A stretch of 64,000 nucleotides of DNA. Origin: Myxococcus hansupus (lineage in GTDB: Bacteria; Myxococcota; Myxococcia; Myxococcales; Myxococcaceae). The first letter of the stretch is position 1, and each line of letters starts with the position of its first letter. The notes under the pieces are model-generated. The model saw only the letters and a list, made by a program, of their open reading frames with translations. It made no database searches and was not told where the DNA came from. Shown here one piece after another: positions 1-9,179 of this stretch. The stretch lies in contig NZ_CP012109.1 in NCBI RefSeq assembly GCF_000280925.3, positions 186,001 through 250,000 of the forward strand, read 5' to 3'. A program made the translations under genes and the position numbers.

Positions 1-113
1 CCGTGACGGCCATCCTCGCTGACGCCACCGAGGTCATCCTCGTCAGCAACGCGGGGACCCCGCTGCACCGCTTCCTGAGCGATAGCCAGACCCGCTGGGC
101 CACCTCGTTCTAG
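1..113 (+). CDS. 3' end of an unidentified gene (5' cut by window edge)
   Basis: The frame whose first full codon is at base 3 stays open for 36 codons and stops at TAG 111-113, ending in RWATSF. Codon third positions are mostly G or C, as in neighbouring real genes. The piece is too short to show a family signature, so no function is offered. The gene points towards the convergent lipoprotein gene that ends at 334; the roughly 220 bases between them hold nothing I can recognise. Confidence 0.5.
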   Translation, partial: VTAILADATEVILVSNAGTPLHRFLSDSQTRWATSF

Positions 114-333
114 CTCCAGCGAAGTCCTTCCGTTTCAGGGGTGCGCCGCGCGGCGGTGCTGCGCGGCGTCCCCTGGAGCGACGCATCCAGGAATGCGTCC
201 TACAATTGCAGTTTGAGTCTCGCGCCACGTTCTCGGGAGAGGACACGGATGGCGACGGCTTGATGGTGGCGTCGCCAGCGACTCCCGTGAAGGACATGGG
301 AGTCGTCACCGAAGCGGGTGAGGCTCAGGGCCC

Positions 334-1398
334 TCAGGAGCAGCTCTGTCCGGCGAGGAACCAGCATCGCGTCTGCGGCGAGGACTTGAAGAAGTCGAGC
401 AGCATCCCGCCCACCTTGGTTTCGCCCGACTGGCTGGGGTGGGTGCCGTCGCTCACGAAATCCGCTCGCTCCCAGCGGAGTCCATCCGAGCGCGGGTTGA
501 GCCCATCCGCCCAGAAGTAGGGGCCCCACGCCACCCAGGGCGCGATGCCCTGCGCGTAGTCGAGGTTGCCAGCGTGAGGGTCGATGGTGCCGTTCTGCTT
601 CTGGCGGATCTGCGCCTCCACGAGCCACTTCACCGCGAAGCCGCTCTCATAGGCATACGGCTCGGGGTTGAGTTCGACGGAGGCATATCCCGCGTAGGTC
701 CGGCTGGAGATGAACGCCTGCTTCAGGTTGGGGTATCGCACCCGGGCCGCGCGCAGGATGTCCCCGAGGAACGCCTTCAATTGGTAGGCGTCCGCGTGGG
801 TGTTTGGCAGCGACAGCGATGGCCGGATGTTGGCGGACTTGATCCAGAGCACCTGCACCTGCTTCTCGCTGAGGCCCTGCGCCTCCAGCACGTCCGTGCG
901 CACCCGCTCGTAGTTCGGGTCGTTGGGAGAGTCCCAGGTCTGGGAGTCCTGCCCGCCCCGGGCCCCGTTGGCGATCACCAGGGTGGAGTGATTCACCGAC
1001 GCGTCGGCGGCTGCTTGTCCCGCGAAGGTCCACGCGTCGCACGGCGCCGCGCCGCTCGCTGAGCAGAACTCCTGCGTGGTGTTCGACATGCCGATGGAGA
1101 GCAGCACGTACTTGCCGCGCGCGCTCGGCTGGCCGTTCACGTTCAGGGGCTTGATGGCCGCGGCCTGGAGCTGACCCGCGGTGGCGTGCGGGGCGGGCAT
1201 GCTGTTGCGCCCCTGCGGATACAGACCTCCGGTGAAGCCTTTATAGGTACCGGTGCGCAGGTCGCTGAGCGGGGCCCCCACGCTGGCGAGAGCGTGGACC
1301 TCCGTCGCAGGGGACTCGGGCGCGGGGAGTTCATCCCCACCGCACGCCGCGAACAGGAGGGGGACCAGGAGGGTGGCTCGGGAGAGGGTGTGGGGCAT
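334..1398 (-). CDS. SGNH-hydrolase-like lipoprotein
   Basis: A 354-residue exported protein. The N-terminus has a hydrophobic stretch ending in a lipobox (LLFAAC, Cys19), so it should be acylated and membrane-anchored. Two SGNH/GDSL-type marks are visible: SIGMSN near residues 101-106 (oxyanion and nucleophile block) and DGTHPS near 317-322, the C-terminal Asp-x-x-His that completes the triad. A carbohydrate- or acyl-esterase role is a family-based inference; the substrate cannot be read. The last 12 residues hold two cysteines (CWFLAGQSC), possibly a disulfide. The gene stands alone, with the AT-rich start region 1399-1440 as its likely promoter. Confident for lipoprotein, moderate for SGNH. 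Confidence 0.72.
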   Translation of the reverse strand: MPHTLSRATLLVPLLFAACGGDELPAPESPATEVHALASVGAPLSDLRTGTYKGFTGGLYPQGRNSMPAPHATAGQLQAAAIKPLNVNGQPSARGKYVLLSIGMSNTTQEFCSASGAAPCDAWTFAGQAAADASVNHSTLVIANGARGGQDSQTWDSPNDPNYERVRTDVLEAQGLSEKQVQVLWIKSANIRPSLSLPNTHADAYQLKAFLGDILRAARVRYPNLKQAFISSRTYAGYASVELNPEPYAYESGFAVKWLVEAQIRQKQNGTIDPHAGNLDYAQGIAPWVAWGPYFWADGLNPRSDGLRWERADFVSDGTHPSQSGETKVGGMLLDFFKSSPQTRCWFLAGQSCS

Positions 1399-1506
1399 GG
1401 TAAAACAAGCCTTATATGAAATTCATTTGAGAAGTGAAGGGACGAAGCGCTGAACGCTTTGAAGCGGGCCATGAACTTCGTCAAACACATCTCGGTCGAC
1501 TCAGAC

Positions 1507-2091
1507 TCAAAGCTTACCGCCTGGGACGTGATTTCCGACACCTGGCGGAACGATGGCTCCTCGCTGGGCGCCGCTCGAACGAAAGCACTCGCAGTGTCCC
1601 GTCGTGACAGGCTTCCGTGATTGGGGAGGAGTGGGCGCGCCGTGCCTCGCGCTCTGTCGCAGGGGCCGCGCCGCGACCTGCTGTAAGGCTGTCAGCACGC
1701 GCACCACGCTGTTGCGAACCGATGGGAAGCTGCAGCGGATGCTGGGCACCAGCCGCCGCACGGTTTCCTCGGGCGTGGGCGCGTAGGCCAACAGGAATGT
1801 CGCCGCCGCTCGCTTCTCATCGTCCGCATCCTCGCGCAGCACCGCCGTCAGCGCGTCCAACTGCTGCGGCACCCTCGCGAGGAACTCTGGCTCGAAGTCC
1901 ACAAGCTGTAGAGGCCCGAATCCTCTGATGCAGTGTGTCACCTGGCAACTGGAGGACTCATCCAATGTGCCCATCATTTGGAGTGACCAGACGCGCTGCT
2001 GGTAGTCGTTCCACCGGGCGGCCAGTCCTTCGGGATCCGGGAAATGGCCTTTCGGCTCTGCGAAGCAGCGCCTCCTTCTGTTCCTCGCCAC
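1507..2091 (-). pseudogene. Fragment of a HEAT-repeat-like gene
   Basis: This 194-codon frame has a protein-like core (about residues 10-135, with helix-pair segments such as QLDALTAVLREDADDEKR and RRLVPSIRCSFPSVRNSVVRV) resembling HEAT-type repeats. It then degenerates into a low-complexity Arg/Pro/Gly tail. Its beginning overlaps, in another frame, the end of a truncated LysR gene, so it has no start region of its own. I read it as the internal part of a larger gene that lost its 5' end in a deletion. It could instead be expressed as a chimera if translation slipped, which I consider unlikely. Confidence 0.4.
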
Positions 2092-2362
2092 TCTTGAGCC
2101 GGCCCACCACCGCCTGGAGCGAGGTGATGTCCTCGTGGAGTCGCTGCGCCGCCGCGACGACGGCTTCGCCCTTCGCCGTCAGACGCGGGACGCGCCCGCT
2201 CCGGTCGAAGAGGCGCAGGCCGAGCTGCTTCTCCAGCCGCTGCATGGCCTGACTGACGGCGGGCTGCCCCTGGCCGAGCTTCCGAGTCGCCGCGGAGAAG
2301 CTGCCCTCCTCGGCCGCAGCGTGGAGCGTGCGGAGCTGGTCGATGGTGACGCTCTCAAGCAC
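1958..2362 (-). pseudogene. Truncated LysR-family regulator
   Basis: Residues 1 to about 100 are a textbook LysR N-terminal winged helix-turn-helix: TIDQLRTLHAAAEEGSFS, then QGQPAVSQAMQRLEKQLG, then LFDRSGRVPRLTAKGE, and the start of the linker helix. The effector-binding domain of about 200 residues is missing. After about residue 100 the frame runs into out-of-frame HEAT-like sequence and stops at 134 residues. Full-length LysR proteins have about 300 residues. A DNA-binding domain alone could still compete for operators, but deletion and decay is the simpler reading. Confidence 0.65.
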
Positions 2363-2540
2363 CGCGCGACTGCATCACATCGACGGCGATGATGCACGCG
2401 CGCGTCCTCGCGCTCTTCGGCAGCGAATGGCGAGCCTCCCTTCTTGTGGGCTCCATGCGCTCGATGAGGGAACGTCGGGAGCTGAGCCTCGCCTGTCACG
2501 AATTCGGTAAGATGCACCCCATTTCGCAATCGGAGCATTC

Positions 2541-2990
2541 ATGAACCACCCCATCGCCGCTGCCTTCTCACTGATGCTGCTTGGCGCCGCGCCCGGCACA
2601 CCGACACGCAGTGGCACTGTGAGCGTCGATACCGTTGCTGTGGCCTGGAACGCTCGGGCAGAGCTCGCGTCGAAGCGTCTTGCAGGTACTGGGCTCGACG
2701 CCTGTGACCGCGCTGTTGAAGCCGCCTTCCAGTCAGTAGGAGTCAAAACGAAAGGCAGGAAGCGGATGTTCGCCCTCCGAATTGAGCTCGAGGGAAAGGA
2801 CATGATGGTGACCTGGGGATACGACGGCCAGAAGCTGGCCGACTTCGGCATTGTCACGTTGCCACCGCAGTGGTTCATCCGGCAGGTCGCCGGCCAGAAA
2901 ACGCTGACGGTGTTGTCCTCGGAGTTCGAGTGCGCGTTCGACCTTTGCCCGGACGCCCCGATCGCGGGTTCACGCTGTTCCGGCGAATGA
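2541..2990 (+). CDS. Small exported protein of unknown function
   Basis: A 149-residue protein with a short hydrophobic N-terminus ending in Ala/Gly (AAFSLMLLGAAPG), consistent with a signal peptide. Four cysteines are present (Cys55, Cys130, Cys135 and Cys145), the last three close together. No known family is recognised. The predicted body (MFALRIELEGKDMMVTWGY) looks like beta strands. The start at 2541 follows an AT-richer leader beginning near 2500. The gene ends 80 bases before the insertion sequence. Its C-terminus may have been altered, because the same strand continues open in another frame up to the insertion point. Confidence 0.5.
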   Translation: MNHPIAAAFSLMLLGAAPGTPTRSGTVSVDTVAVAWNARAELASKRLAGTGLDACDRAVEAAFQSVGVKTKGRKRMFALRIELEGKDMMVTWGYDGQKLADFGIVTLPPQWFIRQVAGQKTLTVLSSEFECAFDLCPDAPIAGSRCSGE

Positions 2991-3070
2991 GGACCATGGA
3001 GGGGGGCTCCTCCCTCGGCGCCGCGCTTCAGTGCGTGCGCAGGAGCTTCAAGCGCCAGCCCTGCTCCTAG

Positions 3071-3089
3071 TAGGCTGTTGAGGAACCCC
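3071..3089 (+). repeat. Left inverted repeat of the IS
   Basis: This 19-bp end matches the reverse complement of 4199-4217 at 14 positions. Bases 3067-3070 (CTAG) are the left target duplication. Confidence 0.8.
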
Positions 3090-3147
3090 TCCGAGGGATC
3101 GACACCCCGCAACGTGACGTGGTGTCCTCCGTTCATCGGAGGCAGCG

Positions 3148-4117
3148 ATGCGGGGACGGGCCAAGCAACAGACGACGCTGTTCAGCCTGAGGACGCCGGG
3201 AGAGCGGGTGCCCGCGGGCCATCCGCTGCGCCGGGTGAAGGACATGGCGGACGCCGCGCTGGCGGCGCTCTCGCCGACGTTCGACGAGATGTACAGCGGC
3301 ACGGGCCGGCCGAGCATCCCTCCGGAGCAGTTGCTGAAGGCCTGCCTGCTCATGGCGTTCTACTCGGTGCGAAGCGAGCGGCTCTTCTGCGAGCAGCTTG
3401 ACTACAACCTGCTGTACCGGTGGTTCCTCGACATGGGGATGGAGGACGCCTCCTTCGACCACAGCACCTTCTCGCAGAACCGGGACCGGCTGCTGACGTC
3501 GCCCGGAGATTCTTCCTGGCGGTGATGAACCAGGCGAAAAGCGCGGGGCTCACCAGCAGCGAGAACTTCAGCGTGGATGGCAGTCTGATTGAAGCCTGGG
3601 CGTCCCTGAAGTCGTTCCGCCCGAAGGACGAGAAGAAGGAGCCGCCCGACGACAAGGGCAACCCGACGGTGGACTTCCACGGGCAGAAGCGCAGCAACAC
3701 GACGCATGCCTCGACGACGGACCCGGAGGCGCGGCTGGCCTACAGCCTCAATGGCGTCATGGAGAACCGCAACGGGCTGCTCGTGGACCTCGCGAGCGGG
3801 CTACCGTGGGCGCGGGCAAGGGCTACGACACGGCGGACTTCGTCGCCGACTGCCGGCGCATGGGAGTGACGCCTCACATTGCGCAGACGACGGACACCCG
3901 ACGCCGCTCGGCCATCGACAGGCGAGCGACAAGGCCCGCGGGCTATGCCCTCAGCCAGCGGATACGGAAGCGAATCGAAGAAGTCTGGGGCTGGATGAAG
4001 ACGGTGGGAGGCTTCCGCAAGACGCGTTTCAAAGGCAGGGAGCGGACGGAGTTGGCAGCCTACCTGGTGGGCGCCGCGTACAACCTGGTGCGGATGGCGC
4101 GGTTGACCGCCGCATAG
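3148..4117 (+). pseudogene. IS5-family transposase, broken by two frame changes
   Basis: The transposase must be read in three frames. Frame A (3148 to about 3500) is the DUF772/InsH N-terminal domain (IPPEQLLKACLLMAFYSVRS, FDHSTFSQNRDRLL). Frame B (about 3500-3800) carries NFSVDGSLIEAWAS with the first catalytic Asp. Frame C (3806-4117) carries VGAGKGYDTADFVADC with the second Asp and RIRKRIEEVWGWMK with the catalytic Glu. At the B/C junction about 20-25 residues usually found between LVDL and VGADKGYD are absent, so this is a real deletion and not only a slip. The gene cannot make a full enzyme. Confidence 0.85.
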
Positions 4118-4198
4118 GCCCCCTCCGCCCATCGCCTTGCCTCGAAGACGAGGTTGAGATGGAGCTCAGCGAGAAGCCCGGCCTCGTGCCAGCAAGCT

Positions 4199-4217
4199 GG
4201 GCTTCTTCAACAACTTG
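4199..4217 (-). repeat. Right inverted repeat of the IS
   Basis: This is the partner of 3071-3089. Bases 4218-4221 (CTAG) are the right target duplication. Precise removal of the element would rejoin the flanks as ...CTCCTAGAGGGCC.... Confidence 0.8.
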
Positions 4218-4398
4218 CTAGAGGGCCTCGTGCTGGTCGACTAAGGCCTCTTCCTTCCGCTTGAACGTCACATACGACGAGGCCCGTGATGAGGCCCGCC
4301 GCCAAGACGCTCCAGGCGCTCATCGCCATGGGGGGGCGCCGCGTCCGAAGAAGGCCCCGCGTTTGACGGACGCCGCCGACGCTATTTCAGACTCTGCC

Positions 4399-4896
4399 TC
4401 ATTCCTTTAGTGACTGCTGCCGTGCCGCCGGCACTATCGATGGTGATCGAATCCAGTCTACCGGGGAGGCGGGGAGCTCCGTGCCTACCTCCGGGCATTT
4501 CTGTGGGAGGCTGGGCATGAAGACGTTCGCGACGTCCCTTCTTCCTCCCTCAATAACGTCCACGGTCGAGGCTCCCGTGTGCACCTTCAGACCGCTGCTG
4601 TCGTACGCGTGCACATGCACCAGGTGCTGTACCCCCACGGGGACATCCATGATCGCCCCCTGATTGGAGTCGCTCATCACCTCCAGCGGCACAGGCCCCA
4701 TGTGGCGGACCGGCCACGGTCGCCGTCGCGACGCCGCAGGGGGGGGCGTCGCCAGGGGGACGTACACCTGAAGGGCATTGATGGCCACGCCCTCATCCTC
4801 CCCGGGGGCCTACTCCTGCTCCTCACCACATGCCCCGAGCAGTGCACAACTCCCTGCCATCAGAATTGACGCGCCGGTGGGGAGCTGTTCCTGCAT
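4399..4896 (-). pseudogene. Lipoprotein gene interrupted by an in-frame TAG
   Basis: Read from ATG 4894-4896, the frame gives a short lipoprotein leader with lipobox LLGAC (Cys23). It meets TAG at codon 29 (4810-4812) and then continues open in the same frame for another 137 codons to about 4399. The downstream part contains a plausible extracytoplasmic beta-rich stretch (IMDVPVGVQHLVHVHAYD, GASTVDVIEGGRRDVANV), as in small myxobacterial carbohydrate- or Ig-like lipoproteins. The match of leader and body in one frame argues for one gene with a nonsense mutation. A base error in the assembly is the main alternative. Confidence 0.55.
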
Positions 4897-5272
4897 CTAC
4901 ACTCAACGTGCCGGCCGGGGCCTCCGACCTCTGGTTCACGCTGTCTGGGGCTCGGGGGATGGCACCCTGGTCATGAAGTACGGCTTCGCGCCCAACAGCA
5001 GTTCCTCGGTCTGAAAGTCCCAGCCGATGGGCAGCAACAGCGAGAGCTGCCGCTCCCTCAAGCAGGTGAGGAGAATGTGCGTGCGGGGCTTGAGGCCGCG
5101 GTCATGAAGGACCGTCCCCCAGTGGCCATCCGCACGCAAGGGTGCGGGACTTCGCGAGTCCTCTCAATGCCGAGGCCAACGCACGAAGGGAAACACCGCC
5201 GGCCCAGGCGTGGCGCCCGTGAGACCTGCCTGCCCCAAATGACCCGGAACCCGCCCAGCCCGCTCTCACGGC
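4897..5272. other. 376-base stretch without a convincing gene
   Basis: The only coherent frame is on the reverse strand at 4936-5139 (67 codons). Its middle looks protein-like (HILLTCLRERQLSLLLPIG) but matches no family I know. It may be the tail of an older deleted gene, given the neighbouring insertion sequence and pseudogenes. No RNA gene, repeat or clear promoter was seen. Confidence 0.3.
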
Positions 5273-6679
5273 TCAGCCATACAGCTCGCTCAGCGGTCCT
5301 GGCGCGATGCGCGTGCTGCCCTCCTGTCCGAAGGTGTTGAAGTCCGCGTCTCCGAACGCGTGGCCGAGCGTGTTGAAGAGGTTCGAGACCTGCCGGTTCC
5401 GGGCCGCGTCGTACTTGGGGTACACGACCGTGCGCCCGTCGGTCTTCAGGCCCAGCGCGTTGCCGCCCACCACGAGCTTCGGCCACTCACGCGAGGTCGA
5501 ATGGTGCTGCTCGCCGTTGTCGGACATGAAGACAATCGCGGTGTGGTCCAACATCGAGCCGCTCGCGCCGACCTCGGGCGTGGCGGCCAGCGTCCTCGCC
5601 AGGTTCGCCACCAGTTGCACGTGACGACGGGTGATTTCGGCGACGCGATCCCAGTTCTGCCCCGCATCCAAGCCGTGCTGCAGGCTGTGTCGCGGGATGT
5701 CGGTCACGTCCGGGCCGTAGGCCACGTCGAAGCCCGAGGTCCCCGTCGCCAGCACCACCGTATTCGTCAGCCCGCCCAGGAGGGCCGCCGTGGCGATTTG
5801 GAACTGTGCCTCGAACCACTTCAGCGAGTCGGGCGGCGAGCCCGCGCTGGTGATGAGCGGGTTGTCCCTCGGCGCCGGTGGCAGGTAGGGCCGCACGCGG
5901 TTCGCCATGCCTTCGAGCTGGTCCTCCCGCGTGCGCAGCGACTCGAGCGAGGAGACGTAGCGCTCCAGCTTCAGCCGCTCGTTGGAGTTGCCGCTGAACT
6001 CCGCCAGCGCCTTCCGTGAGTCGGCCAGCGCGAAGTCGAAGAGCATCTTGCGATCGCGCCCGTTCGTCGAGCCGCCGAGCAGCGAGCCGAAGGTGCTGTC
6101 GAACGCGAGCGATGGGTTGACGATGATGCCCGCGGGCTTGCGGGGTCCGAGCGCGCAGGTCTCGTATACGATGGACACGCGCGCGGAGCTGGTGCCCAGG
6201 CGCAGCACGTCGAACGGTGCACCTCGGCGCAGGCGAGGTGCAATCACCGCGTCGAAGGTCGCGCCCGCGCCGTTCACCGCGCAGCTCAGCCCGCCCGTCC
6301 CGCTGGAGTGCCCGCCGCCCGCGATGAGGTTCGAGAGCCCCAGCAGCACGGCGGAGCGGTTCACCAGGTCGATGTTGCCGGAAGACGCCGCCAGCGGCCC
6401 GAGACTTACCGCGCTGGCGAGGTTGTCGCCCTCACGCACCAGCGGCGTGTCCTTGTACGCGTCCCAGAAGAGGCGGTCGGAGGTGTTGGCGCGCCCCCCC
6501 AGCGCCGCGCGGGTGTCCGTGCTCAGGAGCGCGCGGGGGTAGACGCCATTGCACTCGAGGACCAGCACCAGGCGCGCCGGCAACGCTGACGACTGGGCGT
6601 AGACGTCGCGGAAGTAGGGCGCGAAGAGGCCGGCGGCCATGCCCTTCAGGACGGTTCGTCGCGAGAACATGGCAGTCAC
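5273..6679 (-). CDS. DUF1552 family exported protein
   Basis: A 468-residue protein. It begins with a twin-arginine-like leader (FSRRTVLKGMAAGLFAPYF), as is usual for DUF1552 members, which are thought to be exported folded. The family pattern is clear: LVLVLECNGVYPRALL near the start, GGGHSSGTGGLSCAVNG in the middle and MLDHTAIVFMSDNGEQHHST near the end, an alkaline-phosphatase-like metal-site flavour. Its start codon overlaps the stop of the DUF1592 gene by four bases (ATGA, 6676-6679). The two are therefore co-translated and probably act together in the periplasm or on the surface. The reaction is unknown. Confidence 0.85.
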   Translation of the reverse strand: MTAMFSRRTVLKGMAAGLFAPYFRDVYAQSSALPARLVLVLECNGVYPRALLSTDTRAALGGRANTSDRLFWDAYKDTPLVREGDNLASAVSLGPLAASSGNIDLVNRSAVLLGLSNLIAGGGHSSGTGGLSCAVNGAGATFDAVIAPRLRRGAPFDVLRLGTSSARVSIVYETCALGPRKPAGIIVNPSLAFDSTFGSLLGGSTNGRDRKMLFDFALADSRKALAEFSGNSNERLKLERYVSSLESLRTREDQLEGMANRVRPYLPPAPRDNPLITSAGSPPDSLKWFEAQFQIATAALLGGLTNTVVLATGTSGFDVAYGPDVTDIPRHSLQHGLDAGQNWDRVAEITRRHVQLVANLARTLAATPEVGASGSMLDHTAIVFMSDNGEQHHSTSREWPKLVVGGNALGLKTDGRTVVYPKYDAARNRQVSNLFNTLGHAFGDADFNTFGQEGSTRIAPGPLSELYG

Positions 6680-8994
6680 TCTCCAGCCTGCGGCACACGC
6701 CGCGTCTTCCAGGTGTCGCTGGTCATCAGCGTGGTCAGCATCTTGGAGAACGAGCCATTGTTCTCATCATAGGCCCGCTCCATCTGCGTCAGCGTACAGG
6801 CGTCGCTCGGGTTCTCCGGGCGGCCCATGAAGTAGCGGAAGGTCTGTCGCATGAAGCAGCGTTTCACGTGCCGCGAGGTCGCCAGTCGCTCGCTCAACTC
6901 CACCGCGTCGCGCACCGGGCCGTTCAGCCCGGGTTCCGGCATCGACGTGAGCGTCGAGCTTCCGTCCGGCGTGGTCCAGCCTCCGGTGGGCGAGCGATCC
7001 CGCGCGCGCAGGAAGCCCGCGTGGTTGTAGATCTCGAAGGGGAATCCGAGCGGCTCCATCAAGCGGTGGCAGCCCTGACACTGTGACCCGGCCGTCGCCT
7101 CCTGCAGTCGGCGGCGCGCGTTCTTGTCGGCGGCGTGAGCGCCAACCTGGGCTGCCACCTGCACGCTGCTGAGCGGTGGGACGAAGCCGCACAGGAGGTT
7201 CTCGCGCACCCATTTGCCGCGGTGGACGATGGACGGATCGTCCTCGAAGTTGCCGCCGTGCGCGGCCAGCCACACCGGGTGGGTCAGCACGCCCGCGCGC
7301 TCGGTGGCAGGCAGCGTCTTCCAGCGGCCCTCGACGGTCGCCGGGAGAATCTCGCTGACGTTGTAGGGGTGCGAGAGGCCCCTGTGCGAGTCGTACGCCG
7401 CCTGCTGCATGGAGGGCACGTAGAAGGTGCGCGTGGTGAGCAGGTTCGCCAGCACGTCCCGGTCCTCGACGACCACCCGCGCAATCAGGTCGTCGAACTG
7501 CTGGATGAAGGTCGGCTCCAGCGGATGGAAGTTGGTGAGCAGGTTGTCGTACGAGACCGAGCTGATGTAGCCGAGCCCCTCGAGTTCGAAGCGCGAGGTC
7601 GCGGCCGGGGACTCCTTGAACACCGCGGCCACGTGCGCGTAGCCGAGCCACTCGCGGAAGAAGCCTGCCACGCCGTCACCCAGCCAGTACTGCCCGCGCT
7701 TGGAGCGCTGCGTCTCGTTGTAGTCCTGCACCAGATCGAAGCGCGGGGTCCCGTTCTGGTGGGCGTCGACGCCGCCCAGGTACTTCTCAATCAGGGCGGT
7801 GGTCGCCGCATCCTGCTTGAGCGAGCCATCCTTCGCGGCGGTCGCCACGTCCGCCAGGTGCCCTTCGAGGGGCGCGGAGTAGTGCGGCCACACGAAGCTC
7901 GGCGTCGCCGAGGGTGCGCGCCCCGCCAGCGCGTAGGCGAGCTGCGAGCCCAGCTCGAGGCTGCTCAGCTCCACGCGACCGTCGGACGGCTCGGCGCCCA
8001 TCTCGCGGCGGAACAGGGCGCCGGTCATCATCCACGCGGCGTTGGAGATCCGCGTGATGGAGTCCGCGCGGTTTCGTGGGGAGTGGCTCGGCTCCTGCGC
8101 GATGACCGTGGTCGCGAAGTCGGTGAGGCGCGTGAGCTCATCCTCGGTGGGCGGGCGGAAGAAGACGCCGAACTCGAGCATCTGGCCCAGGTGGAAGCGC
8201 TTGCAGGTGTCGCTCGGGTTCGCGTCGTTGAACATGCAGCCGAAGCGTCTGTCGGTGTAGACACGCTCCATCCGGTTGCCATCCGGGTAGTTCATCGTCC
8301 ACGGCGAGGCGGCCGCGCCGACCACCGGCAGGAAGAGCTCCACCGTGGCCTCGTCCAGCGTCTCGTCCGTGGCCCAGGAGCTGTATTGCTCGATGGCGCT
8401 GGGATCGAGCGGGTTGTCGTAGAAGCTGAACCCGGTCCAGCTTCGTTCGACCGAGCCACCGACGTTGCGGGTGAACTCGCGCCGGTTCAAGCGGCGGATG
8501 CGCGTCGGCGCATCCGAGCGCACGCCTTCGGTGCAACTGAAGAGCACGGACTGATCGAGCAGGTTGGGCTCGGGCACCACGGTCACGGACGGGCCGCCCG
8601 TGCCATTGCAGAGGGGCATCCCCTCTCCAATCCAGGTCTCGAGCGCGGCGAGCTCGGCTGCGCTCGCGCGCTCATGCGAGGCCGGCGGCATCGGAGACGC
8701 GTCGTCGCGCATGCGGATGAGCGCGCGCTGGGCGTTACTGAGACTCCCATCCATCACCGAACTCACCCGCATGTCGTGCAGGGTGCGCAGCGGCATCGTC
8801 GCCCCTTGGGTCGGCATCGCGCCGTGACAGCTTGCGCAGCGCTCGGCAAGCACCGACTGCACCACGCACGCGGCGCCAAGGTTCTCTCCTGGCTCCCCTG
8901 GGTTGTTGGTGCCGCCGTCGTTGGTGTTTGGCTCGATGGAGCCCTTGCACGCAACGAGGCTCAACAGTCCGGCCAGCAGGAGGACGCGGTTCAT
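6676..8994 (-). CDS. DUF1592-type cytochrome-like lipoprotein
   Basis: A 772-residue lipoprotein (lipobox LLSLVAC, Cys16) of the multi-domain DUF1587/1592/1588/1585 type known from Planctomycetes and Myxococcota. A c-type heme motif CASCH lies at residues 53-57 and a second one, CQGCH, at about 639-643, so two covalent hemes are likely. Visible family blocks are RRLNRREFTRNV, TFIQQFDDLIARVV, RGKWVRENLLCGFVPP and HRLMEPLGFPFEIYNHAG. It is the first gene of a two-gene operon with the DUF1552 gene. Electron transfer in an oxidative breakdown pathway outside the cytoplasm is the usual guess; the substrate is not known. Confidence 0.85.
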   Translation of the reverse strand: MNRVLLLAGLLSLVACKGSIEPNTNDGGTNNPGEPGENLGAACVVQSVLAERCASCHGAMPTQGATMPLRTLHDMRVSSVMDGSLSNAQRALIRMRDDASPMPPASHERASAAELAALETWIGEGMPLCNGTGGPSVTVVPEPNLLDQSVLFSCTEGVRSDAPTRIRRLNRREFTRNVGGSVERSWTGFSFYDNPLDPSAIEQYSSWATDETLDEATVELFLPVVGAAASPWTMNYPDGNRMERVYTDRRFGCMFNDANPSDTCKRFHLGQMLEFGVFFRPPTEDELTRLTDFATTVIAQEPSHSPRNRADSITRISNAAWMMTGALFRREMGAEPSDGRVELSSLELGSQLAYALAGRAPSATPSFVWPHYSAPLEGHLADVATAAKDGSLKQDAATTALIEKYLGGVDAHQNGTPRFDLVQDYNETQRSKRGQYWLGDGVAGFFREWLGYAHVAAVFKESPAATSRFELEGLGYISSVSYDNLLTNFHPLEPTFIQQFDDLIARVVVEDRDVLANLLTTRTFYVPSMQQAAYDSHRGLSHPYNVSEILPATVEGRWKTLPATERAGVLTHPVWLAAHGGNFEDDPSIVHRGKWVRENLLCGFVPPLSSVQVAAQVGAHAADKNARRRLQEATAGSQCQGCHRLMEPLGFPFEIYNHAGFLRARDRSPTGGWTTPDGSSTLTSMPEPGLNGPVRDAVELSERLATSRHVKRCFMRQTFRYFMGRPENPSDACTLTQMERAYDENNGSFSKMLTTLMTSDTWKTRRVPQAGE

Positions 8995-9179
8995 CCGGCC
9001 AGACTGGCACGGACGCCATGTGGGACAGCAAACATTCCCTGCGAAGCGGGCTCAGGCCTGCCTGGGCACCCCGTGGTGCCGCCGGTGGACCTTGCCCGGT
9101 TTCACCCCAGAGGGGTTCACGCGGTGTGTCCACCGGCCAGGAGCATCGTTCGGCGGGCCCCGTCAGCGGCCCCTTCGTT

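Larger units (their letters stand above)
3071..4217 (+). mobile_element. IS5-type insertion sequence with terminal repeats and CTAG duplication
   Basis: The element is 1147 bp. Its ends form an imperfect 19-bp inverted repeat: 3071-3089 and the reverse complement of 4199-4217 agree at 14 of 19 positions, including the core TGTTGA. The tetranucleotide CTAG lies immediately outside both ends (3067-3070 and 4218-4221), as expected for the 4-bp YTAR target duplication of the IS5 group. One transposase gene fills the interior, but it is broken by two frame changes. Transposition would therefore need an intact copy elsewhere in the genome. Confidence 0.88.

Noticed and set aside
2870..3070. Short forward frame ending at the IS border as a gene
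   Set aside because: It has no start signal or protein-like pattern; it is probably the by-product of the upstream gene in another frame.
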